A program made the translations under genes and the position numbers. From Meandrina meandrites (lineage: Eukaryota; Cnidaria; Anthozoa; Scleractinia; Meandrinidae), in the NCBI GenBank assembly GCA_963693305.1, contig OY855903.1:20967755-21031754 (forward strand): 64,000 nucleotides of DNA. Direction: 5' to 3'. Shown in pieces: positions 25,110 to 35,401 of the stretch (the first letter of the stretch is position 1; every line of letters begins with the position of its first letter). The notes under the pieces were generated by a model. It was not told where the DNA came from. It searched no databases and saw only the letters and a program-made list of their open reading frames with translations.

Positions 25110-27039
25110 TTAACAGGAACAGACCACTGTATACTAGTTTGCTTGTATATATTTTTGTTTTTGTAAGTGTTAAGGTGTAATATTAATAAAGTAAAAAGAT
25201 TCGTGGCGCCAGAAGAGGCTGTAAAGCTTTTTAACGCAAAAACTTCGGAAGAGGAGGATAAATATCCAGTGCCTGATCATCCTAAAATGAAGATGAGTTC
25301 GTTTAACAATGCGGATTAAAAAACGTGAAAACGTAGATATTGCGCCTAAGTTTCTGATTTTCCGTATGCACGGGCTGGCTCAAATATGTACAATCCTGGC
25401 ACCCCCTTTTTAAGGAAATCAGGTATCGCGGGCGACTTCAAATGCTTTGTGCGGTCTTGCTCATAAGAACGTTACTTACGGTAACAGAGTTCTGAGACTC
25501 AAAAGAGAAATAGCAATAGAAATGTCAAAGGTATATGTAGTGCGCCTTGTTACAAGATCGACAGTAATTTGCCAGTGCTTCCAAAGTTGTAAATTTGTTT
25601 AAAAAAACAATACAATTTATTTTCTATATTTGATATCGTGATACTCAGCACGTTTTTGGGTCCATTTGGAACTCCATGTTATTATTTGCAAGACCATCAA
25701 CGTGAACTGTTTGCCCGTTTTGATATCCTTAGATTGATGGAATCATTAACATTTGAAAACTAAACATTAACCCGCCATTAATTTCTGTATTTGTTCTATT
25801 TAAAACAATTTAGAAAACAACATCAAACAGTTTTAAAATGGACTGTCATGATTTCTCTCAAGTCTAGACGTTTAAAACTTTCGTCTGCTTCTACAGAGGC
25901 ATGTTCCAAGTGGATGCAATTTTCAATTGGTTAGGCAGTCCTTTATTCGATAGACCATAACATCAATTTAATATCCAGATAGAAAATTCTGCATTCTCCA
26001 GAGTAGTTCAATTTCATCTTTTGTTTTAAAGGCGATAGCAAACAGAAGATAAAAGATCACTTAAGGTCCATTTGCGTTGATGCGATAAAAAACGATACTT
26101 CATTCACCCATAACAAAAGCACTCGCGATAAAATGACACAGCTGGTGGGAAGGATTGAAAATAGCCAATGTGGATTTATGTCTGTAAACACCACCGCCCA
26201 GTTTTCAGTCACATCAAAAAATGGGGTAATCGAAAGGTTATCCAAGTTTATTTACACAGACACCGTGTTCCCAAAGCTGTCAAAAAGTAGCAGTTGCTCC
26301 CAAATTGAATCACTATATCTAACTTAAAAGTTACCAAAAAAGGGTAAATCTCAATATATATGTCTTTTGTGTATTTTTGAGATTCATGAGAGTTTGAATA
26401 ATTTGTTAACAAATATCATTTCTAGAATCATAAATGGTTAAAAGATGTTATCGTGGCAAACACATCAAAAATTGAAATTTCATCCTATTCGAGAAATACA
26501 CGACCAACTGTTCTAGAAAAAAAACATAGATTGCTATGTTGTTCCCTTGAACGTTTGTTTTGCAAATTAAACTTGTTTAGACGAAAACTCAGTTTAACCC
26601 ATTGACAGAAGTGGAAGATGAAGATGATGATGATGATGATGATGAAGAAGAAGAAGACTAATCCTTAAGTTGGCGGTCAGGTTTATCAATTAAATTCACA
26701 CCCAGTGTGTATAGAAGTTTGTATTCTCCGCAGCTGTTCCTTTTGAACAAACTCAGGAAAGGCGATATTTAAAAGAAGATAAAAGATCACTTATTTGCGC
26801 TGATGTGGCAAACGAAGACATTAAGCAACACATCAAGTCACGCAGGTGGCGGTCAGAAAAGGCCAAGCAGAAACTGTCCTGATGACAGAGAGTGAAGATC
26901 TTGACAAAATAAAAAAAGAAGAAAAAAATTCTAGCTGAGGTTTTAAGAAATTGTAGGATGTTTCCAGAAACAAGGACATACTATTTTATGTATTATACCC
27001 GATACTATTTTATGTACTATATCCGATATATCTATATAC

Positions 27040-27300
27040 ACAGCGGTACTGTGTTATGGAATAGGTTACCGAATGCATGATAAAACTATCCAGCACACTT
27101 AACGAATTTAAGAACAAATTGAAAATTCACATCTTCGGATCATCTTGCATTTACATTTTTGAATACACGGCATCCTTATAAAGCAGGTTTTTGTTTGTTT
27201 GTTCTTATTAGTAGTTAGTCTCTCTTAGTTAGTGTTTTATCCTTCGTTTTTATTCTGTACCTGAATGGATTTTACCGTGTTTAAATAAAGTATAACTTAC
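27040..27300 (+). mobile_element. 3' end of a decayed non-LTR retrotransposon
   Basis: Reading frames spell the usual C-terminal end of LINE reverse transcriptases, GTVLWNRLPNA followed, after two stops and a frame change, by LSSTLNEFKNKLKIHIF. A polyadenylation-like AATAAA and a TACC-rich tail come next. Confidence 0.5.
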
Positions 27301-27659
27301 CTGCCTACCTACGTACCTACTTACTCACTCCCTAGTTGATAATCAATTCATCTACAAGACTAATAAATCAGTGCGTACAATCCTAGAAATGAAAGAATCA
27401 TTTGAAAGTAGAACTTTTATTGATTGTTATTTAGGCCTCCTAGCATCAAACAGTAGTCGTACTTATATCTTTACTCTTCTAAGGAAGCAATAATCAGAAC
27501 AAATCTTCCTAAAAGCTAAAATATGCAGGTTTTTTTATCATTTATATTCTCACTGACTAAATTAGCTAGTGCCGGTGGACATGACGATTCACAATCAGAA
27601 ATAAAGAGATAGGTTGCATTTCTACTTGATTCTACTAGTTTTATTTCATTTTTACAGCT

Positions 27660-27802
27660 TAGCTATTTCATTTGTTAGTAATTTTTTATCACTGATGTAA
27701 ATTTTTAATGTAAATTTTATTTTTAATAACATTTTTTACTGTAAAGCGCCATGAGCCATGGATATGGCGCTATACAAATCTAGTATTATTATTATTATTA
27801 TT
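27660..27802 (+). mobile_element. LINE/SINE-type 3' tail ending in (ATT)n
   Basis: GTAAAGCGCCATGAG...GGCGCTATACAAAT followed by ATTATTATT is the hairpin-plus-microsatellite tail common to L2/CR1-like retroposons. Confidence 0.45.
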
Positions 27803-27903
27803 CAGCTGGACTATGCATGCACCATATCGTGATCGGTGAAGTTTGTAAACAACATTTTGATAAAAATGTGCACAAACCACTCTAACAAAGCAATATGTTG
27901 TTT

Positions 27904-28234
27904 CACGACTCGGGGGGGGGGGGGGGGGGGGGAACCCCATATTGAATGGACGGGGATGCTCGTCGGAAATTTTGAATTTAACCCCTAAACGAGACCAATC
28001 TGGGCGTGGCCGAAGCTAATGTAGACCCCTAAAAGAGCAAATATAACGAAACAAAATTCTTTCTTTTTTGTTATTTCTTCGTGTGCAACCCTAAACGAGA
28101 TCTTGACGGCTAAAATTAATGACATTTTGCCCAGAACACCCTAAGCGAGACCAAAATCCGAAATTTACACCCCTAAGCGAGACGACGAGCATCCCCGTCC
28201 ATTTCATATGGGAGTCCCCCCCCCGGGTCTCACG
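27904..28234. mobile_element. Inverted-repeat element with poly-G/poly-C inner ends
   Basis: The left end carries GGACGGGGATGCTCGTCG after a G tract. The right end carries its reverse complement before a C tract and GTCTCACG. CCTAA(A/G)CGAGAC words recur inside. A related solo end appears near 44330-44375. Confidence 0.6.
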
Positions 28235-30405
28235 ATCGATAGTCTCGCTAAAAGGACCTGAAAATTTTAATTCCTTTAATTTCCAGAGTGGATTTACAAA
28301 ACACGTCAAAGCAATTACGTTTTCTGGCTTGAAAATATATTGACGGTGTAACTTGATTCAGATTAATAAATACAGCCTATTTTTAAATTCATCGTTAAAA
28401 GCAATTATTTAGAATGTCCAGGTTCAATATAGCTTTATAAACACAGGCGTCATGTTCTCAAAGTTGTCAAAGAGAATTTCTTGCAACGTGATGTAGTGTC
28501 AAGTTACGACATGATTAGTTTTTCATTCAAAGCAAAGACATTTTAATTTTTTCTTTAATCCGATAAACTTACACAAAATATCCCTTTTAGAATCAGTTAG
28601 GCATTTTAAGAAAGAAGAAAAATATAGTAAAACTACCTGTTGGATCTGAGGTGGGAAGTCACTGTGATTTATTCATGCAGAATACTACTAGGACGTAATT
28701 ATATCCCAGAAAATTATGTTTGGTAAAGAAAACGTGGCAAATATATACTGTAAAAAGCTCTAATAAGACCCCAGGGGTGGGGGGGGGGGGGGGGGCTTAT
28801 TTCTTTTTAAGGCCCTTTGAAGAGGGGTTCAATAGAGGGAGGGGCTTATTAAAGAAGGGGAAGGGAAAGGCTTATGTTAGTTAGGGTACATATAAAAGAA
28901 TTAAAGTGAACTTTTTAATGTTCCAGTGCTGTTTGGAAACGCGCTTTTACAAAAAAAGGGAAGAATTAGTACATTTGGTGGATAAATACTTTTAAAAGCG
29001 AAAAACATGTCTTGTTTCCTGGCTTTACAAATTGTCATGATTTACGAGGCGGGAGGCTTAATGGAGAGGAAGGTTTATTAAAGAATAGAACTTCTAGGCG
29101 TGGGGGCTGATTAGAGAGGGGGGAGGGGGGCTTAAGTAAACAAATTGCTTGGGTATAATATTGATCGGAGTTCAAAGAGAAGTTCATTCGCTTTTGGACA
29201 GCAAAAGGTGCGTATGGAGAAGTTACCTGTGCAAGTTTGTAGCTGTGTTTTTTTTGTATGCTAAATTTTAAATTTTGATCCTATCTTCTTTTCTACCATT
29301 TAGCTCTTTGTTTAATTTTCGCTCTATCGACCCAGTTGCTGAAGTACTTGATAGGTAAGTGATTCATATAACTTAACAGTGACTTTTTAGCGACGAAATC
29401 CTCAGCTAAAATGAAAACTCAGACAGGCAAGATACCCTAATATTTGAGCTGATGCAGAGAGTTACTTGAAAAAGTCTTTACAAAATCGTTCAGGTGGGGT
29501 TTATTAGGTTAACTGTTACACTGGTGATCCACAGTTAATTCTTTTTTTCCTTCATTCAGTATTTGTACTGACGCGCCAAGCAAACATGCACATCAGGATG
29601 CACTCAAAAACAAACGAAAAAGACCAATTTTACACCTTGCTAGGTTCGGTTTAGAAACGCGGTCTAAATTTCCCGCCTTTATTCCAAAAACCTCTTTCTA
29701 AGGCTTTTGGCTTCGTATGGATTTATCCGTTTCCTGATTAATTTTTTCGCGCAAATCTAATCTAAACTTTCCAATCTTTCAGGATATATTCCGTTAAAAC
29801 ATTAAGCCATAAAATTGACTATAGACTGCATCACACCAGGCGACATCTGCATCAGTATATACTGCAGATCGCATCATTGAAATTATTTTAGTTTTTTTCT
29901 TCATTTCCTGAAAGACATTGACTGAAACATTTCTCTTAATTTGCCTTAAGACTTTGTAGTAAAATTTGGACGAGGTGGCTCAGAATCGTCTTTATAATAA
30001 TAATATATAAAATACTTATAAATTTTTTTAAGATTTTGGGCACAGTATTGGAGAAAAAAGACGTCGAAAACAAATATCTACGTTATCCATGTATATACTG
30101 TTAAAATAAAAATTGATTAAAACTGCACTCCTCGATAGCAATTGTTTAAATTGCGGTTCAAAAAGTCGATCGACAATACGGCACAAAAAGAACTGTCTAA
30201 AAGAAACAAGAAAAAGTTATTATGTTTTTCACTGCAAGGGACTATCGTAGCCTTTGCACACTATTTCTCTCTTTCTGAAATGGCTAAAAGATATCCAAAG
30301 CGCCAGATTTTTAAGCTTTTATCTGTGATCCTTACAAAACTTTTTTTGGGAAAAATGCGAGATTGAAATGGCGTCTCTAGTTTTATGGGTTGCTCCTTCC
30401 CATTG

Positions 30406-30608
30406 CAATAAACCTTTTTCGCTTGGGCAATTTGTTTTCCCATTACAGACCACGTGATATTCTCTAGAGAATTTTTCTTTTATCCGCATAAAATTTATTC
30501 ATTCATATACACGCGACTATTTGGAAATTTAAAAGCAAGAAGTCTCAAGAGTATCATCACATGGTCTGTAATGGGACAACAAAACGCCCAAGCTAAAAAG
30601 GTCTATTG
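30406..30608. mobile_element. ~203-bp MITE immediately upstream of CTHRC1-A
   Basis: The left arm CAATAAACCTTTTTCGCTTG and its continuation to CATTACAGACCACGTGAT are mirrored at the right (ATGGTCTGTAATGGG...AAGCTAAAAAGGTCTATTG). The element ends 58 bases before the ATG, so it touches the leader intron of the gene. Confidence 0.7.
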
Positions 30609-30666
30609 TTGTTCCTAATGATTTGTTCTTTGTCTCTACAGCAGATCGAAAGAACAGGAAAAAGGA

Positions 30667-32309
30667 ATGTCTTTTATGCTGCGAAAAGTCTCTGTAGCCT
30701 CTATCTTGTATGTGATGTCATACTTGGCCGTTTATTGCAATGCGGTGGAGAACAAAACAGCAAAACAACCACCGTACGTTATGGTATGTCATTTGCGTCA
30801 CATGCAAAGATGAATTTCTTAGAGAATTTAATTGCACTTGCGTCGGAGAATTTGTTATAGTTTAAATTTTAAGTATACAGCGTACCATAAGTAAGATAGA
30901 ATTGGCCCTGTATTTACACTTCAAGTTGTCTAATAAAATTAACTAAACAGTGTGGAGCCAAGTAAGGGACAGACCATTATTTTCCTGGAGGGGGGGGGGG
31001 GGGGGGTGAAAAATATTGAAAAACATTTTCTGTAGGGCCTAAAACGACAAAATAAATTTCTTGCAAAGACTTTTAGGTCATTAAAATGTGTAAAATAAAA
31101 AAAATAGTTTGTGTTTCGAAGACAAAATGTTTGCAGAGGTGCATAAATTAAAAAAAAAAAGGTTACAGGGTAAATTTTTCATACCCCTCCCCCCGCCTCC
31201 AGGAAAATAATGGTCCGTCCCTAAAGATAATAGAGAGCAACTGTAAGGCAGCGAAAAATAATAGATGGTGGATGTTTATAATTTCTTTAACAAATGCGAC
31301 GGCATAACGATATACCCAAAAAGGAAATTTCATGAAAGAAACGTCCCATTCTTCATCTGAGACCACATTTGACGTTGCCCAAATTTTTCGGTTTTCTTAT
31401 GTACATCTCAAAACTCATTTCTTATTCTAAATCAGCAGCTTCGTCATTTGTGTTATGGTGGTATCCCTGGTATGCATGGCAAGCCTGGGTCTCCTGGGCT
31501 ACCAGGCCGTGATGGCCGTGATGGCCGTGAAGGAGCCAAAGGTGATCAGGGTAGCCCGGGGAAGACTGGACTCCAGGGACCTCCAGGACCCAAAGGAACT
31601 CCTGGTAACAATGGAACGGATGGCGCCACAGGAGAACCTGGAGTCCAGGGCCCTCCCGGCCAAAAGGGGCAGCGCAGAGAGAGTGGAACAAGTGGAATCC
31701 CTGGGACTCCTGGTGCGATGTCTTATAAGAACTGGAAAGAGTGCGCATGGAAAAACTTGAATGACGGCAAAGACAACGGTTTGATAAAGGTGAATTAAAT
31801 CTTGCGTTAATTTAACAAGCCTCAACGGTATAATTATAGCTTGGAAATGAAAATTACGTTAAGAGCTTTGCAATATCTGGAGGTTTTGGCTGAATAATTT
31901 AGAATTGCCAGATGATATATATTTTTTCCTTCTTCTTGATCATCATTTTTCCTAGGAATGCATGTTCACCAAGAACTTCTCTGACACATCCCTCCATGTT
32001 TACTGGACTGGCGTTCTTAGAATCTCTGGCTGTGATGGTTGCTGCAAACGCTGGTATTTCACTTTTGACGGTGCTGAATGTACAGCTCCCCTGCCAATTG
32101 ACGGTGTTGTGTACATGTTGAAGGGAAGTGGTAAAAACCCTCACCGTGTCCGCCATATTGAGGGTCACTGTCACAACATCCACAAAGGCAAGGTGCGCGT
32201 GGGATTCTGGGTTGGTAATTGTGCCGGAGTTAAAACTGGTGACGCTTACACCGGTTGGAATTCAGTGTCCCGGATCTTCGTTGAAGAAGTTCCCAAACCA
32301 CAGGCTTAA
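30667..32309 (+). CDS. CTHRC1-like secreted collagen-triple-helix-repeat protein, copy A
   Basis: Three exons, 30667-30783, 31436-31789 and 31956-32309, all phase 0, encode 274 residues. Exon 1 is a signal peptide. Exon 2 holds about 25 Gly-X-Y triplets and then [10 protein letters not shown]. Exon 3 is the C-terminal globular domain with [26 protein letters not shown] and TGWNSVSRI. This layout and these motifs are those of vertebrate CTHRC1, an extracellular-matrix protein linked to Wnt signalling; a matrix or signalling role here is inferred. One Gly-X-Y glycine is replaced by Arg (codon 31676-31678, AGA where copy B has GGA). The segment before the collagen repeat reads LRHLC, unlike PPPFY in copy B. 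A splice acceptor CTACAG|CAGATC just before the ATG implies an upstream leader exon. Confidence 0.92.
30966..31221. mobile_element. 256-bp MITE in CTHRC1-A intron 1, TSD TAA
   Basis: GGGACAGACCATTATTTTCC at the left is mirrored by GGAAAATAATGGTCCGTCCC at the right. TAA flanks both sides (30963-30965 and 31222-31224). It is absent from the corresponding intron of copy B. Confidence 0.8.
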
Positions 32310-32351
32310 AACCGGAGACAAAACATCCATTCCTGGATAAATTAATGAATT

Positions 32352-32357
32352 AATAAA
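32352..32357 (+). promoter_or_regulatory. Possible polyadenylation signal of CTHRC1-A
   Basis: AATAAA lies 43 bases after the stop codon. Further on, at the place where copy B has AAATAAAAGGCAGG, this copy reads AAATTAAAGGCAGG, so the ancestral signal may have been lost. Confidence 0.4.
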
Positions 32358-32784
32358 TTAATTACGCATTAAGTGGTTTCTTTGATTCCTGGTGGTGTCC
32401 TCTGTAATTTTTCCAGGTTTGCTGTTTTAAATTAAAGGCAGGAAGATTGCAAAATATTGTGTACTTGTGCTACAGAAAATGCAAACAACTTTCGTTCCCC
32501 AAAAAGCTAAGAATAGCCAGAAAAATGATATAAAGAACAAGACGAAGTGAAGAAAAACGAAATACCAATTGAATCTTTAGATATTATCAAGCTAGTTAAA
32601 GCTTGCTGGAAACAAACAAGTTGAAAAACGCCAAAAGAAAAGCAAAACAAAAACATGGGATTTAATTACCATTTGAATATTACAAAAGCGAGGACTAAGC
32701 GACAAACGTAGAGAAATATACTAGTTACCAGCTAGCGTCTCATTTGTATGGAAATATAGAATACTGTTCGTAAAACTGCTGCTT

Positions 32785-32785
<1 letters not shown>

Positions 32786-32827
<42 letters not shown>

Positions 32828-32853
32828 CACTACCACTACCACTACCACTACCA

Positions 32854-32909
<56 letters not shown>

Positions 32910-33191
32910 GCTACTGCTACTGCTACTGCTACTGCTACTGCTACTGCTACTGCTACTGCTACTGCTACTGCTACTGCTACTGCTACTGCTACTGCTACTG
33001 CTACTGCTACTGCTACTGCTACTGCTACTGCTACTGCTACTGCTACTGCTACTGCTACTGCTACTGCTACTGCTACTGCTACTGCTACTGCTGCTGCTGC
33101 TGCTGCTACTGCTACTACTACTGCTACTGCTACTGGGTTGCTACTGCTACTGGGTTGCTACTAAGGGTATTTACTTCTGCTACTGCTACTG

Positions 33192-33242
<51 letters not shown>

Positions 33243-33252
33243 GTACTACTAG

Positions 33253-33316
<64 letters not shown>

Positions 33317-33465
33317 GCTACTGCTGCTACTGCTACTGCTACTGCTACTAACTGCTACTGCTACTGCTACTGCTACTGCTACTGCTACTGCTACTGCTAC
33401 TGCTACTGCTACTGCTACTGCTACTGCTACTGCTACTGCTACTGCTACTGCTACTACTACTACTG

Positions 33466-33507
<42 letters not shown>

Positions 33508-33771
33508 TTACTACTACTACTACTACTACTACTACTGCTACTGCTGCTGCTACTACTACTGCTGCTACTGCTACTGCTACTGCTACTGCTACTGCTACTG
33601 CTACTGCTACTGCTACTGCTACTGCTACTGCTACTGCTACTGCTACTGCTACTGCTACTGCTACTGCTACTGCTACTACTACTACTACTACTACTACTAC
33701 TGCTACTGCTACTGGGTTGCTACTGCTACTGCTGCTACTGCTACTGGGTTGCTACTAAGGGTATTTACTTC
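32786..33771. repeat. ~1-kb CTA/CTG/CCA triplet satellite with higher-order duplication
   Basis: Blocks of (CTA)n, (CCACTA)n, (CTACTG)n and (CTG)n alternate. A unique word, GGGTTGCTACTAAGGG with a following TATTTACTTC, occurs at 33151-33177 and 33745-33771, 594 bases apart, so a whole array segment has been duplicated. The long open frame at 33155-33799 is a by-product of the triplet period. Confidence 0.9.
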
Positions 33772-34243
33772 ATATTTGACAGAATTTAGTGTGTTTTAGC
33801 GAAGTGTGATGCCTTTTATAAAGAACGTGCATCTCATTAACGTTCAACCCTGGACATATCTGACTACTACTACTACTGCTACTGAGAGATTCTTACTGAG
33901 AGATTATAAATTTTTTGTCGTTTTCCTGTTGTGAAGACGACAAAGCATAAGTTTTGTTAAAACGCAGTCTGGGTTTAAACATCCCCTACAATTCAACTAA
34001 CGTATGTCCACTATAGCTTCTTCATATTACCTTGCTTTCTCAGCGGTGAACAGAATTTGACATCCAACAACAACAACAATTTTATTTATCTCTTAATCTT
34101 TTTTACAAAAGGAAAAATTAGAAATAACTATAATTAAATATTTAGGGGTCTGGCTGCCTGAAATAACTATAAAGTTAAAAAGGGCAGGCAGCCAGTGTTA
34201 CAATTATGTTAATACAAGTTTAGGTCCGTAAACACTCGAACAA

Positions 34244-34432
34244 AAATGTATTTTCCGCTGGTATGAAGTTGATATAGTTCATTAGCAGTTTATGTTTTCC
34301 GTGTTTGTTGGAGCACGCCGTTAGGGCGTGTCTCCAGGGATTATGTGATTGGTTGGTGTTTAGTATTTTAGGATTCAAAGAGTTGCTAGATTCCTCTCGC
34401 TCGCGCTGTCCATCCTGGCGTTTGCTTCTTTT
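34244..34432 (+). repeat. Split direct repeat A1 (left terminus)
   Basis: These 189 bases beginning AAATGTATTTTCCGCTGG return almost unchanged at 35147-35335 (A2). This copy forms the left edge of the retroelement and leads directly into the gag-like frame. Confidence 0.85.
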
Positions 34433-34452
34433 GATGCTGTGAGAAGCTTGCT

Positions 34453-34962
34453 ATGATCTCTACAGGAGAAGGTGGTTCGGCGTCTTCTATCGCTGATGCC
34501 GACGTTGCATCTCAAAATTCTTCCTCGAAGTCACAATTGGTCGACGAGGTTTTCTCGCTTTTCAAAGGCTACCTGATTTCGCAGTTGGAAGAGAAAGGGA
34601 AGCAGTTTGAGCGCACCGCGAAGTTCGATAAAGAAGCTGCGGACATCAAGTATAAAGGCAATCGTAAGCAGTTCGAGGTGAATTTGCGGTTGGACAATAT
34701 TTTAACACAAATCGATGATAGTGTTGGCAGCCCGAATGATATTCACAAGTTGGTTGCTGAAGGTAAATTGATCATCAAGAAGCGTCAAAAATTGATCAAA
34801 ATCGCCGACAAGAACAGAGACGGTTGGCTTGTTGTCCAAGAATACGAGTCCGATGATCTCGCGTCAGATTCCGAAGATGAGAAGAAGGTACGAAAAGCCA
34901 AGGCTACCGCTGAGAAAAAGCGAAAAGAAACGAAGAGTAACTTCGGTAACACTCCGAAATAA
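34453..34962 (+). pseudogene. Gag-like protein, N-terminal part, of the YR retroelement
   Basis: This is a 169-residue hydrophilic protein with a Ser-rich start, a coiled-coil-like middle and a basic end. The segment KRQKLIKIADKNRDGW followed by an acidic DSEDEKK stretch resembles ORF1 of coral and other animal DIRS-like elements (recalled, not searched). The frame stops at TAA (34960-34962) but stays open beyond it as far as a good splice donor (GCG|GTAAGA, GT at 34997). The matching CCHC zinc knuckle (CFRCN...GHWSKDC, 35422-35465) lies after the B1-A2 junction, in the same reading-frame register, behind a possible acceptor near 35388. I therefore infer that Gag is spliced across the junction, or that the element is rearranged. 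Confidence 0.6.
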
Positions 34963-35044
34963 TTTAAATCTTCTAGCGATTTTCAGCTTTTTCGCGGTAA
35001 GACCACTTTTTATTTTTACTTTGTGAAGTTCTCGGTTCTTTTGG

Positions 35045-35335
35045 TTGGATTGCCTGAGCCTCCAACCATCAACTTGTGTATTTATTTATCTAAGTATTTA
35101 AGAGGAAAATAATTTACGTTCGTTTGAGCGTAGCGAATTAGAACGTAAATGTATTTTCCGCTGGTATGAAGTTGATATAGTTCATTAGCAGTTTATGTTT
35201 TTCGTGTTTGTTGGAGCACGCCGTTAGGGCGTGTCTCCAGGGATTATGTGATTGGTTGGTGTTTAGTATTTTAGGATTCAAAGAGTTGCTAGATTCCTCT
35301 CGCTCGCGCTGTCCATCCTGGCGTTTGCTTCTTTT
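35045..35335 (+). repeat. B1-A2 junction of the split direct repeats
   Basis: B1 (35045-35148, starting TTGGATTGCCTGAG) runs directly into A2 (35147-35335), sharing two bases. B1 equals the right end (B2) and A2 equals the left end (A1), so this is the circle junction expected of SDR-type tyrosine-recombinase elements. Here it lies between gag and pol. Confidence 0.85.
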
Positions 35336-35401
35336 CCCACCCGCCCGCCCCATTTTCTGTTCCAGTTTTGTTTTTTCTGTTGTTTTAAGCCCGTTCAGAA
35401 C

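Larger units (their letters stand above)
23619..30405. other. Gene-poor interval between MYND-A and CTHRC1-A
   Basis: About 6.8 kb without a recognisable intact gene. It contains a TTAA-flanked MITE (24712-25109), LINE 3'-end remnants (27040-27300 and 27660-27802), a G/C-ended inverted repeat (27904-28234) and diverged direct repeats (for example GAAGATAAAAGATCACTTA at about 26045 and 26775). A short GAT/GAA repeat lies near 26620. A candidate non-coding leader exon of CTHRC1-A may end at 29354 (GATAG|GTAAGT). Confidence 0.5.

Noticed and set aside
33155..33799. Open frame of 214 codons rich in Thr, Ala, Tyr and Cys
   Set aside because: It is the triplet satellite read in one frame; no complexity, no splice or start context.
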